Source: Ruminococcaceae bacterium AB4001 | Lineage (GTDB): Bacteria > Bacillota > Clostridia > Saccharofermentanales > Saccharofermentanaceae | Assembly: GCA_000621765.1 (NCBI GenBank) | Contig: JHXJ01000029.1 | Span: forward strand, 1-41,465 | DNA length: 41,465 nucleotides | Direction: 5' to 3' | In this document: positions 15,352-23,357 of the stretch, in pieces | Numbering within the stretch: the first letter of the stretch is position 1 | Layout: every line of letters begins with the position of its first letter | Position numbers and translations under genes: made by a program | Notes under the pieces: model-generated | Told to the model about the DNA's origin: nothing | Seen by the model: the letters and a program-made list of their open reading frames with translations, nothing else | Database searches by the model: none

Positions 15352-16791
15352 ATGACAAAGATTAAAATTGAAAAACCTAGAGTTTTTATTTCGTATGCTT
15401 GGGGAACAAAAGAGTATCAAGATAAGGTTCTTGCCTTTGCTGCACAGCTTATGGGAGACGGTATAGATGTAGTAATAGACAAATGGAATTTATCAGAGGG
15501 TAGTGACACATTTGCCTTTATGGAAAAGTGTGTTGCCGATGCTTCAATTACTAATGTTCTTATGTTGATAGATCCTGTTTATGCTCAGAAAGCCGATACT
15601 CATAGTGGCGGTGTGGGAACTGAAACTCAAATCATATCACCTAAGGTTTATGAAGAAGTTACGCAAGATAAATTCATTCCAATTGTTTTCGAAAGAGATG
15701 AAGATGGCAAAGTCTGCAAGCCTATTTATTTGCAAGGACGATTGCATTTTGATCTGTCATCTGAGGATAACTATGATGATGAATATATGCGACTTGTAAG
15801 AACTTTGTATGGTGAGGAGACATATAAAAAGCCAGAATTGGGAACCAAACCTATATGGGTCGAAAAGAGTAATACTATAGAGGTTAAGAAACTTAACGCT
15901 TTTGCTAACCTAAAGACAATTCAACCTGACAAGGCACGATTATCGCTGTTTTCTAAATATGTATCAGATGTTTTAAGCAATGTTGCTAGAATCACCTCAG
16001 ATCAAGATGGTATAGATGGCTATGATGAAGTATTTGCATTCTATAAGAAGTTTGATGAATCGAAGGAAGAATATCTAACATTATTAGATTATTCGATTTA
16101 TGTCAGTGACGCAGACAAGATTATTGCAAAATCATTAGAAAATACTGCATCGGAAATTAGTAGAATTAGTTCAGCTTCGGGTGGATTAGCAAAAGTATTT
16201 CTTCACGAACTGTTTCTGTATACCATTGCGTTCTTTCTTAAGAATGAGGATTATATTGCTGTTGGTAGATTGCTTTCAAGACCATATTATAATAAAGATT
16301 CCTATCCAGATAAGATTTCTGGATTTGATTTATTTTATTCGGGGCGACAGGACTCTTTAGACAGGGCGATGACGGAGCGAGATAAAAAGAAATATATTTG
16401 CGGAACGGCTACTTATTGGATTGAAAACATCGACAAGCGTTATACAAAAGAACAATTTGTTTTTGCAGATCTAATTTGTTTCAATCATTCCATATATAGT
16501 AAGAATTCTCTTCTTTCGTGGCCATGGTTTCCTATGACATATATTTATGATAACGAATATGCTAGCGGAATAGGCGTTTTTACAAGAAGATTCATATCAA
16601 GAGAATACATCGAAGAAATAATACCTCTGTTTGGTTATGATACAGTTGAAAGTTTTATTGAAAAAATGAAACAAATAAAAGAAGAAATCAACCAAAGGAC
16701 TTATCAACATATTAGATTTTCGGAGGCGTGGCACAGCCCAGCACTTTTGAATGAATTTGTTGATGTGGAAAGAATAGCGTCAATTAGATGA
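15352..16791 (+). CDS. SEFIR-domain (TIR-like) protein with C-terminal helical domain, in the type I RM operon, 479 aa
   Basis: Residues ~8-150 form a SEFIR domain: RVFISYAWGTKEYQDKV as first strand and box 1, IDVVIDKWNLSEGSD as the second conserved block, FMEKCV with Glu58 as a candidate catalytic residue, then VLMLIDPVYAQKA and QDKFIPIVFERDEDG. Known bacterial SEFIR proteins, like TIR proteins, can deplete NAD+ and cause abortive infection; that activity here is inferred. The remaining ~330 residues are of unknown fold, mostly helical, and may sense the trigger. AGGGGG precedes the ATG, and the 16-bp gap from hsdS implies co-transcription. It could be a back-up that fires when restriction fails, or simply a neighbour. 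Confidence 0.85.
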   Translation: MTKIKIEKPRVFISYAWGTKEYQDKVLAFAAQLMGDGIDVVIDKWNLSEGSDTFAFMEKCVADASITNVLMLIDPVYAQKADTHSGGVGTETQIISPKVYEEVTQDKFIPIVFERDEDGKVCKPIYLQGRLHFDLSSEDNYDDEYMRLVRTLYGEETYKKPELGTKPIWVEKSNTIEVKKLNAFANLKTIQPDKARLSLFSKYVSDVLSNVARITSDQDGIDGYDEVFAFYKKFDESKEEYLTLLDYSIYVSDADKIIAKSLENTASEISRISSASGGLAKVFLHELFLYTIAFFLKNEDYIAVGRLLSRPYYNKDSYPDKISGFDLFYSGRQDSLDRAMTERDKKKYICGTATYWIENIDKRYTKEQFVFADLICFNHSIYSKNSLLSWPWFPMTYIYDNEYASGIGVFTRRFISREYIEEIIPLFGYDTVESFIEKMKQIKEEINQRTYQHIRFSEAWHSPALLNEFVDVERIASIR

Positions 16792-16962
16792 GGTTGATAA
16801 TCCATATGTAGTTAATAATGCGTGATAAAATTTGTGGGCAGAAACGATGAAGAAAAGATAAGAGTTCGAATAAAAAAATTAGTACAAATATAGAAGCCAT
16901 ATCAAAACGTGTATCTTTATCCAGAAATGATGAAAAATATCATGGTTAAGTAAAACAAGCAG
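16792..16962. other. AT-rich gap between SEFIR gene and interrupted parB
   Basis: This 171-bp gap separates convergent genes. A short open plus-strand stretch reads roughly SKRVSLSRNDEKYHG before a TAA at about 16946-16948. I see no start, ribosome binding site or clear terminator for it, so it may be a gene remnant. Confidence 0.3.
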
Positions 16963-17732
16963 TCAACTTGTTTTCAGGTACTTCTGATAAAACTCTAGAG
17001 CTATTTTAATATACTCTCCGGTTTTCTCGTAGGAGATGATGCTTGGGATGTATTGGCGGATCTCTGAGTAGGGGATATGGATCTTATCTTCCTGATTTGG
17101 TTTTTCCTCTCTCATGATAGCTTCAATTACCTTAGCGTTAAGTCTACCTTCTTTTGAGAGCTGATGTAATCTTCTGGTTTGAGCGTGAGAAGGGGTACAA
17201 TCACACTCAATGATCTGTTCGAGTATTTTTTCTTGCTGTCTCTGAGAGATGTAGGAGAGTTCTACAGCAGGACTTAATCCAATCCTGCCTTCATCTACCA
17301 GCTCGAGTAGTTCCGGAATTAAGTTTGTTAGTCGAATGTATCTGGATACTTGCCTGCCGCTTTCCTCTGAAATGATATCTCTGGACTTGTGGACAACTTG
17401 TCCACAAGTTGCACCGCCTTTCTTTCCCTGTCTCTTCAGAGCCTCCAGACGCATCTTGTAGGCGAATGCTTTCTCGCTGGGTAGAATTACCGTACGCTGC
17501 AGATTAGACTCAACCATGAGTACTATGGCCTCATCCTGAGTCATCTCACGTACATCAGCTTTTATTGTAGTCAGTCCGGCACGTATGCAAGCTTCTTTTC
17601 TTCTATGCCCAGATACCATTTCATATCTGCCGTTATCTTTAGGTCTCAAGGTTACAGGAGTAATAAGTCCCTGTTCCTTAATGCTTACTACGAGCTGATC
17701 CATATCTTCATCGGATTTAACTCTAAAAGGAT
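16963..17732 (-). pseudogene. ParB/Spo0J-family protein, 3' part, separated from its 5' part by IS21
   Basis: This piece encodes the main body of a ParB-like DNA-binding protein: FNPFRVKSDEDMDQLVVSI across the insertion junction, then SGHRRKEACIRAG (the ParB nuclease/CTPase-fold motif) and NLQRTVILPSEKAFAY, then a helix-turn-helix region around RYIRLTNLIPELLELVDEGR. The first in-frame ATG is at 17703, but the true coding sequence continues upstream to the IS junction at 17732, where it should join the fragment at 20312-20452. Removing the IS and one copy of the 5-bp duplication restores a 906-bp frame of about 301 aa. ParB-like proteins partition plasmids and integrative elements, so this may be a relic of a mobile element. 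A shortened protein from the internal ATG is possible but would lack the N-terminus. Confidence 0.88.
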
Positions 17733-17864
17733 TGAATACGGCGGTCTGAGAGAGCCAGTTGCGTCGGAGTGAATTGCGCCACTGAAATCGCTAAGGTTGA
17801 GCCACCGAAATCGGGAAAGATTGAGCCAAAAATGGTGCCGGATTTTATACCGACACCATTCTTT

Positions 17865-18593
17865 TTAGTCTTCGATCTTCTTCGGTCGTAACGAATCTCC
17901 ACTCAAGATTATCTTGTAAGCATTTGAGACGATCCGGTCGAGTATGGAATCTGCAAGCTGACTGGCTCCAAAGTTCCTGTGCCATTCTGTTGGCTCTAGC
18001 TGTGAGGCAATAATCGTGGACTTAAACCCGTAGCGATACTCCATAACTTTAAAGATCTGCAGCGCATCTTCTTCGGTCATCTTGGTGTTGGCGAAGTCGT
18101 CAATAACAAGGACATCAGGATTAACGTAGCGTCGCTTCAATCTTTGGGTCTCCATATGCTTTATGTCTGAGATCAGTTCAAACATACGGCAATACAAGGT
18201 CTTGTGTAGTTTTCTGCATGCATCAGACGCTAATGCATTGGCGATATAGGACTTACCGGTACCACAAGCTCCGACTATAACGACGTTTCTTGCCTTATCA
18301 ATGTAACCGCCTGTAGCCAGCTGTTCGATCACACGTTCGTTTATCTTTCGTTCCGGTGAATAGTCAATGCCTGACAGTTCTGCATAACTTTGAGATAGAT
18401 GAGCAGACTTACGGTATCTGTCAGCCGTATTGTTCTTACGGGAAATCAGTTCCTCCCGCGTAATGACGTCCAAAACTGTAACAACATCCTTAAGTTCGGA
18501 AGCTTCGTACATAGTTACAATCTGGTTTGCCATAACAGGCAATCTCATCTCACGAAGGCGTGCCGTGATCTCTTCTAGTTTCTTAGAGTCCAA
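17865..18593 (-). CDS. istB: IS21-family helper ATPase IstB
   Basis: IstB is an AAA+ ATPase that delivers target DNA to the IstA transposase. The N-terminus LDSKKLEEITARLREMRLPVMA is the usual IstB opening. Walker A is VGACGTGKSYIA and Walker B is VLVIDDFA, with the C-terminal ILDRIVSNAYKIILSGDSLR. The start is unclear: TTG at 18593 has GGTGAT just upstream and gives ~242 aa, the normal length. GTG at 18602 and ATG at 18656 are also in frame. It overlaps the istA end by about 10 bp, so translation is probably coupled. Confidence 0.9.
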   Translation of the reverse strand: MDSKKLEEITARLREMRLPVMANQIVTMYEASELKDVVTVLDVITREELISRKNNTADRYRKSAHLSQSYAELSGIDYSPERKINERVIEQLATGGYIDKARNVVIVGACGTGKSYIANALASDACRKLHKTLYCRMFELISDIKHMETQRLKRRYVNPDVLVIDDFANTKMTEEDALQIFKVMEYRYGFKSTIIASQLEPTEWHRNFGASQLADSILDRIVSNAYKIILSGDSLRPKKIED

Positions 18594-20103
18594 AGTAATC
18601 ACCGCCTCTCGTGAACTTGCCCTTAGGCATCTCCTGTTGTTGACATAAATCTTCACCTGTCTCTAAAATATGCTTAATATCCCTATAGCGGGGTCTATTC
18701 ATTTGTTGAATAGCGAGCTTGCAGGCTTCTTCGAGTCTTTGGTCGGAATACGTCGAAGCCAGCTTGAGGATGGAATGGACCGTTCGATAGTGTTGTTGTT
18801 CTACTGTGGTGCTTGCAAATATCCTGTAGATAACTTCATATACGTTCGGTCCTTTACTTTTTGCCCAGTTAAGGTACCTGGTACTGTTCCATTCTCCAAA
18901 TGCGTTGCTGTGTGGCGGCATATCGGTTGGTATCGTGGAATATGCTCCTATCCTGTTCCATATAAGCTCATATTCGCTTAATACCTCTTTGTTATGTAAG
19001 ATAACGAGCCTGTGTGACGTGATCTTTAATGTAACTTCCTTACCGAGATACTGATATGGAGCTGAATAGTAGTTCTTCTGATATGCAACATGGGAATTGG
19101 ATTGAACTATTGCCGTTCTATAGGTTGCCAACTCGTATCGTCTGTGCGGTAACGGTAGCAGAGCAGCTTTCTCAACTTCGTTGAATATGGACCGCCGTGT
19201 TCCTTCCTTTTTCTGAAAGGGCTTATTGTTAAATCGTTCTACCTCGAGCATCAGTTGTTCGTTGTACTCGTCTATTGAGAAGAACTGGCAATTACGAAGT
19301 CTGCCGATAATGTCTTTCTCAAACTGATATACGAGATTCTCTACCTGGTTCTTATCTTTAGGTGCTCTGACTCTTGCAGGAACTACAACCGTTCCATAGT
19401 ATTCGGCCATATCCTGATAAGTGCTGTTAATAACGAGTTCGTCACGTGTATGCTTAGTTATGCCGGTTTTAAGGTTGTCAGGTGTAAGTATTGTAGTAAC
19501 ACCGCCAAAGAACTCGTACATCTTTATATGGCACTGTATCCAACTGGGCATCTTCATGTCAGGAGTAACATAGGCAAATCCTAATCCGCTGAACGGAAGA
19601 ACTGCTGCAAATAACCAGCCGTATACTTTCTCGCCGGAATCCGGATCCTGCCAATAAGGGCGTACGCCCGCCCAATCTACTTCGATCTGCTCACCGGCTT
19701 TGTGCTGGATAATGTCCTTAAATCCCGTTTTCTTCAGGTGATCGTTGAAGTGTTTCTTGAACTGAGTCAGCTGATAGGGCTTTAAGCCTGATAGTCTGCA
19801 CCTGTCAGAATACTCTTCCCATAAGAGCTGAAGTGTCACGCCCGGTTTTGCCAGTTCCTTCTTTAGTTGTTCGAAGTCGGGCATGTAGTATTCGCCTTCG
19901 GCTTTACGACCTGAAGCAGTTGGAAAGACTTCATCGATTTGTGCATCCGTCAGTTTGGATAGATCCTCAAACCTAAGTCCGGAATCTTCGATCCTGGCAA
20001 CAGCTGCATTCACAGTGTTTCTGGCAAGCCCGAGTGCTTCGGCGACCGCTCGATTGGATTGCCCGGCTGCTTTGAGTCGAGCAATTTCTTTGTAGTTTGG
20101 CAT
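18583..20103 (-). CDS. istA: IS21-family transposase IstA, 506 aa
   Basis: IstA catalyses DNA cleavage and strand transfer. The N-terminal helix-turn-helix (YKEIARLKAAGQSNRAVAEA) binds the element ends. The DDE catalytic core shows the first Asp in QIEVDWAGVRPYW, the second in TILTPDNLKTG and the Glu in KDKNQVENLVYQFEKDI. Length is typical. The gene is complete with all catalytic residues, so the element is probably active. It starts with ATG at 20103, followed on the same strand by istB. Confidence 0.94.
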   Translation of the reverse strand: MPNYKEIARLKAAGQSNRAVAEALGLARNTVNAAVARIEDSGLRFEDLSKLTDAQIDEVFPTASGRKAEGEYYMPDFEQLKKELAKPGVTLQLLWEEYSDRCRLSGLKPYQLTQFKKHFNDHLKKTGFKDIIQHKAGEQIEVDWAGVRPYWQDPDSGEKVYGWLFAAVLPFSGLGFAYVTPDMKMPSWIQCHIKMYEFFGGVTTILTPDNLKTGITKHTRDELVINSTYQDMAEYYGTVVVPARVRAPKDKNQVENLVYQFEKDIIGRLRNCQFFSIDEYNEQLMLEVERFNNKPFQKKEGTRRSIFNEVEKAALLPLPHRRYELATYRTAIVQSNSHVAYQKNYYSAPYQYLGKEVTLKITSHRLVILHNKEVLSEYELIWNRIGAYSTIPTDMPPHSNAFGEWNSTRYLNWAKSKGPNVYEVIYRIFASTTVEQQHYRTVHSILKLASTYSDQRLEEACKLAIQQMNRPRYRDIKHILETGEDLCQQQEMPKGKFTRGGDYFGL

Positions 20104-20311
20104 ATAGCCACCTCCGTGATTTTATTCATTCCTAAAGGAATGTGCAGATATTATATCTGCCGGAGGATAGCTATATGTATTTCCAACAGTGGCTCTGATA
20201 GACCGGAACCGGTAGGTGGCTCAATGTTTCCGACGCAAGTGGCGCAACAATTGCCGATTTTGGTGGCGCAGTAATTAGCGATTTGCTGGCGCTATGACAC
20301 CGCCGTATTCA

Positions 20312-20452
20312 AGGATGATCTGGAAAGTCATCGATCAGATTAATAGGAATCTCATATATTTTAGCCAGTCTTGTTTCAGTGAGCTGTTTATCGTTCATAA
20401 ACAACTCTTCATATGCCGTAAGACCAAGTTCTAGCTTAGGCTTGCTTTTCAA
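20312..20452 (-). pseudogene. ParB/Spo0J-family protein, 5' part, cut off by IS21
   Basis: The 47 codons encode a ParB N-terminus ending ...KIYEIPINLIDDFPDHP, which continues in frame with FRVKSDEDMDQL on the other side of the IS (16963-17732). I chose the TTG at 20452 because GGAGG lies 8 nt upstream (20461-20465). The in-frame ATG at 20503 has no ribosome binding site and lies beyond a hairpin. In the present state translation hits TGA at the IS edge, so the gene is broken. Confidence 0.85.
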
Positions 20453-20471
20453 GACTGGAACCTCCTCGTTA

Positions 20472-20500
20472 ACACATATCCATGAGACAAGGATATGTGT
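20472..20500 (-). promoter_or_regulatory. Perfect 10-bp inverted repeat in the parB leader
   Basis: ACACATATCC and GGATATGTGT are separated by 9 bp. The repeat ends 6-7 bp before the parB ribosome binding site. It could be an operator for autoregulation, a ParB-type binding site, or an RNA hairpin that affects translation. The sequence alone does not decide between these. Confidence 0.5.
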
Positions 20501-20539
20501 CATAGACGAAAGTTTCCATTACGCGAATGAAGCATAAAA

Positions 20540-20862
20540 ATGTGCGGTTATTCCAGGATGCTAAAAATCCTGCATCAAAAGATGTAAGTTAGATGTAAGC
20601 CATAAAAAGTCAGCCCATCAAGTCAAGAGACTTAACGGGCTGGAACACTTTAATTTATTGCGTTTGCGGGTTTTAAGGATACGCTATAGATTGATTATTT
20701 ATCGAGCGGTTTCATTGTAGGGATGCCTTTCTTGGAATTCTATCCTATTCTTAAACCCTCTACTTTATACTGATAAACATACTCTTTTTTACCCCGGTTT
20801 TCTATAATTTTCTATTGTCTTCTGCCCTGTTCTGGGCGAAAGATGTAAGAAAAGAAGTAAGG
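20540..20862 (+). repeat. Composite intergenic module, copy 2 (complete)
   Basis: This fills most of the 423-bp gap between the parB start and the GIY-YIG gene; no gene is seen there. Order: AATGTGCGGTT, a small stem around GATGC...GCATC, a pair of GATGTAAG repeats 11 bp apart (20581-20599), a terminator-like hairpin, TTTATTGCGTTTGCGGGTTT (20654-20673), the core GGTTTCATTGTAGGGA (20708-20723), 115 bp, then AGATGTAAG, AAGTAAGG and AAGTAA at 20841-20867. The GIY-YIG gene stops at 20876, just outside. The part TTTATTGCGTTTGCGGGTTT is present in opposite orientation in copy 4. Confidence 0.65.
20611..20642 (-). terminator. Hairpin followed by T-run on the minus strand
   Basis: CAGCCC-3 nt-AAGTC-4 nt-GACTT-3 nt-GGGCTG forms a symmetrical stem with one internal loop. 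Read on the minus strand it is followed by ACTTTTTATGG, giving an intrinsic terminator. It would stop transcripts coming from the DUF6884/GIY-YIG pair before they reach parB. Confidence 0.6.
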
Positions 20863-20875
20863 AAGTAAAACTCAA

Positions 20876-21427
20876 TTATTTCATCTGTTTTGAGCTTTTT
20901 CTTAATGCAGACAATCTCTTCTTAATTGGCTGTGCTTGTGGAAACTTATTATCCTGAATATTCAAGACATAAAGATGTTCACTCATGATTTTACGTTCAA
21001 TAGTGTGAAGGTTATCAATAGCTGTCTCAGATTTAATTGGATCATCTATGGTAAACCATTCTATTTTGAGTTTATCAATAAATGCGTCCGTGGCATCTTT
21101 GTCAAATTGGTTATGCGCCACTACACTTGAAATACTTTGTCTAAGCGTTGAAAGTGTTCCACTAAGAACTCTGGATGATGTATGCGAATCATTTACATGC
21201 CAATCTAATCTTTTGCGAATAGACTCTTTTGCTGCAATTCCAATATATATGCAATAAAGGCCATCTTTTTGCTCCATTAATGAAGACAGTTCAGAATAAT
21301 CGGCATTAAGTGCCAAAAGTATTATATCCAGTTCGGGTTTTTCGGCCCACCACTTATAATACCCGGGCAAATCATTCGGGATATTCAAAAGCTCTGCTTT
21401 GTTACGTAATTCTTTAGCGTTAATCAT
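20876..21427 (-). CDS. GIY-YIG nuclease-like protein, 183 aa
   Basis: Residues 56-80 carry the GIY-YIG signature: GLYCIYIGIA (56-65), then KRLDWHV with Arg73 and His77. This fold cleaves DNA or RNA with a metal ion; a conserved Glu would be expected further on (for example in IERKIMSEH), but I cannot place it with certainty. The N-terminal LPGYYKWWAEKPELDIIL resembles the opening of a GIY-YIG subgroup. The ATG shares its A with the TAA stop of the upstream DUF6884 gene (TAATG), so the two are translationally coupled and probably work together. The substrate is unknown; defence or DNA modification are likely given the context. Confidence 0.8.
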   Translation of the reverse strand: MINAKELRNKAELLNIPNDLPGYYKWWAEKPELDIILLALNADYSELSSLMEQKDGLYCIYIGIAAKESIRKRLDWHVNDSHTSSRVLSGTLSTLRQSISSVVAHNQFDKDATDAFIDKLKIEWFTIDDPIKSETAIDNLHTIERKIMSEHLYVLNIQDNKFPQAQPIKKRLSALRKSSKQMK

Positions 21428-21858
21428 TATGTGTTCTGGTTAAGCCACTGCAATTGCTCGCCTATTTTTCCAATGCCCTTTAGCGGAATCTCATACTGAT
21501 AGTTATTCTTCTTAAGTTCGCCCTCAAGAAACTCATAATACTTTGCACCACAAAGAAGATACAGCTTATCTTCAGTAGGATTAAACTCTTTTAAGATCTG
21601 TGATAAAGAAAAATCAGCCCAGGCTATCCTTTCTGCTTTTGACTTGTTTATTAAGGTAACATTGTACGGTTCTATTATTTTCGAGCCATGAATCAAATGA
21701 TGCTTGGCAGATAGAATATAGATATCATCAGCTTTGATGATTATCTGCGCATATTTCAATTCTTTGCGAAATAATGAACTTTTTTGATATAACTCGATAG
21801 CTTTACAAGGATAGCTTTCCTTTGCACTTGTACACCCAATTATTGCTATTTTTCTCAT
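21427..21858 (-). CDS. DUF6884 (YaaA-like) protein, 143 aa
   Basis: The pattern IIGCTSAKESYPCKAIELYQ, KSSLFRKELKYA, YILSAKHHLI and IEPYNVTL matches the DUF6884 family: a Cys-Thr-Ser-x-Lys start, a Lys-Ala-x-x-Leu-Tyr helix, and the conserved SAKHHL(I/L)...EPY(D/N). The family's biochemistry is not established as far as I know. The ATG has GGAG seven bases upstream. It is followed with a one-base overlap by a GIY-YIG nuclease, which suggests a two-component unit. Confidence 0.75.
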   Translation of the reverse strand: MRKIAIIGCTSAKESYPCKAIELYQKSSLFRKELKYAQIIIKADDIYILSAKHHLIHGSKIIEPYNVTLINKSKAERIAWADFSLSQILKEFNPTEDKLYLLCGAKYYEFLEGELKKNNYQYEIPLKGIGKIGEQLQWLNQNT

Positions 21859-21891
21859 TTTGTCACTCCATAGGTATTTTTACGCTAATCA

Positions 21892-23097
21892 TTATTCATC
21901 ATCACATAGTTGGATCTCAAGGACCTGAACCATTCCTCGTTTTGCGTTTCCACGGTTAACAATTTTAGTTTTAGAATTGTAGTACGGTACCTCGGTTGTC
22001 CCTATTAAAGATCTAGGTATACCTGCCCGATCAAATAATGATGCTAGTTCTTTATACATCTGAACAATATCGAGACTAACAATTTCGAAATAGTCAAAAA
22101 CGGAACAATTTTTTGTATGTTCCCTTAAGAATAAATCTCGTTGACTAAACATATAGTTCCCGGTTATTTCGCGGCCACAATAAAAATGAGGTGTTGCTCC
22201 ATAATGTCTATCAGTGCTAGGCACCATTACAAGTGATTCAACGTTTTCAGTATGAGCCACAATATGTAGTTTGACTAAATGCTTTGATTTCCAGGTTTCG
22301 GGCCATACTATATTCAAATCTTTATCGCCTTGAAATGCTGATGAATCTATCTCAACCATAGAAGGTGGGATTCGAACTTTTTTTAGCAACTTGCAATCCT
22401 TAAAGGCATATTCTTTGATTACAGATACTGAATCTGGAATGCTTACACTCGTTATATCTTCGCCCAGAAAAACGCCTTCACCAATAGCAGAAACACAGTT
22501 GGGTATAACGATATCCTTAGAAATACCTTTGTATTCTACAAGTTCCCCGTTAACTATTACAAAATCACTTTCATGGTTTGGTGTTGTGTTTGAATAGGGA
22601 AGGGTTGATATTATGTATGGTGTTCCACAACTAGGGCAAGAGGCTGTTTTCTGAGTATTATCCAAAAGAAGATGAGCACCACAGTTAGAACATTTAGCCT
22701 GTACAAATTGTGTGTGCATACCATTTGAAGAATTATGACTAGAAGGTGATGCAGAGCTTGTTTTATCTAATTGCTTGACGGAATACCCACAAGAGCTGCA
22801 AAAATTCATGTTGCTTTTTAATGGCTGACCACAGCGCTTGCATACAGAAGTTTTCGGCACAATGCTTTTTCCGCAGTTAGAACAAAACCTGCTGCCAATA
22901 GCCATTTTAGCACCACAAGCTTCACATATTGTTTCAGAATTTGAGCCCTTGCTTTTGTTTGTATCAACTTTTTTGTTGCTATCTTGTTTGCCAAAGAGAT
23001 CAACATTTCTACCGCATCCAGGACAGATTTTTGTGTCGATCGTTAATCGAGTACCACATTCTTTACAGAAAATGCCTGAACGCGTGTCATTTTTCAT
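21892..23097 (-). CDS. Protein with four zinc ribbons and BspA-type leucine-rich repeats, 401 aa
   Basis: The first ~160 residues contain four CxxC-pair zinc ribbons: FCKECG/ICPGCG, ICEACG/FCSNCG, VCKRCG/FCSSCG and KCSNCG/SCPSCG. A low-complexity Ser/Asn linker follows the third. Residues ~180-270 are LRR_5 (BspA-like) repeats (VIPNCVSAIGEGVF, VSIPDSVSVIKEYAF, VRIPPSMVEIDSSAF). The C-terminal ~130 residues are not recognised. No signal peptide or membrane helix is seen, so it is probably cytoplasmic and works in binding. GGAG lies seven bases before the ATG. It is 33 bp upstream of the DUF6884 gene and may share its transcript. Confidence 0.75.
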   Translation of the reverse strand: MKNDTRSGIFCKECGTRLTIDTKICPGCGRNVDLFGKQDSNKKVDTNKSKGSNSETICEACGAKMAIGSRFCSNCGKSIVPKTSVCKRCGQPLKSNMNFCSSCGYSVKQLDKTSSASPSSHNSSNGMHTQFVQAKCSNCGAHLLLDNTQKTASCPSCGTPYIISTLPYSNTTPNHESDFVIVNGELVEYKGISKDIVIPNCVSAIGEGVFLGEDITSVSIPDSVSVIKEYAFKDCKLLKKVRIPPSMVEIDSSAFQGDKDLNIVWPETWKSKHLVKLHIVAHTENVESLVMVPSTDRHYGATPHFYCGREITGNYMFSQRDLFLREHTKNCSVFDYFEIVSLDIVQMYKELASLFDRAGIPRSLIGTTEVPYYNSKTKIVNRGNAKRGMVQVLEIQLCDDE

Positions 23098-23357
23098 ATG
23101 ATTTCTCCGGACTAAATGATTATGCTGCTCTTCTAATCTAACTAAAATTATTATATAACACTCTCTGTGTCGAAGTAGTATACGCCTTGTTAATAATATT
23201 TTTCGATTTTGATTTGGGGTTTATGCTAGAACGAAAGTTGCCATAATGAATTGATTTTTTTACAGGAACTCGGTTACAAAGATAAAAAGTCCCTTTTATG
23301 ACATTTTAACTGTGATAAATTGAAAGTAACTTAACAGATAACGGAATCACTAGTTTA

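Larger units (their letters stand above)
17733..20311 (-). mobile_element. Complete IS21-family insertion sequence (2579 bp) inside parB
   Basis: The ends are inverted copies of TGAATACGGCGGT (13 bp exact, followed by further partial similarity including GCCAG). The element is flanked by the direct repeat AGGAT at 17728-17732 and 20312-20316, a 5-bp target duplication within the IS21 range. It carries istA and istB on the minus strand. Internal end repeats of the type TGAAATCG and GTGGCGCA are present near both ends. Intact genes, intact ends and a clean target duplication point to a recent insertion. Confidence 0.93.

Noticed and set aside
20309-20503. ATG at 20503 as start of the parB 5' part
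   Set aside because: The ATG lies upstream of a perfect inverted repeat and has no ribosome binding site, whereas the TTG at 20452 has GGAGG at 8 nt and gives a normal ParB N-terminus.
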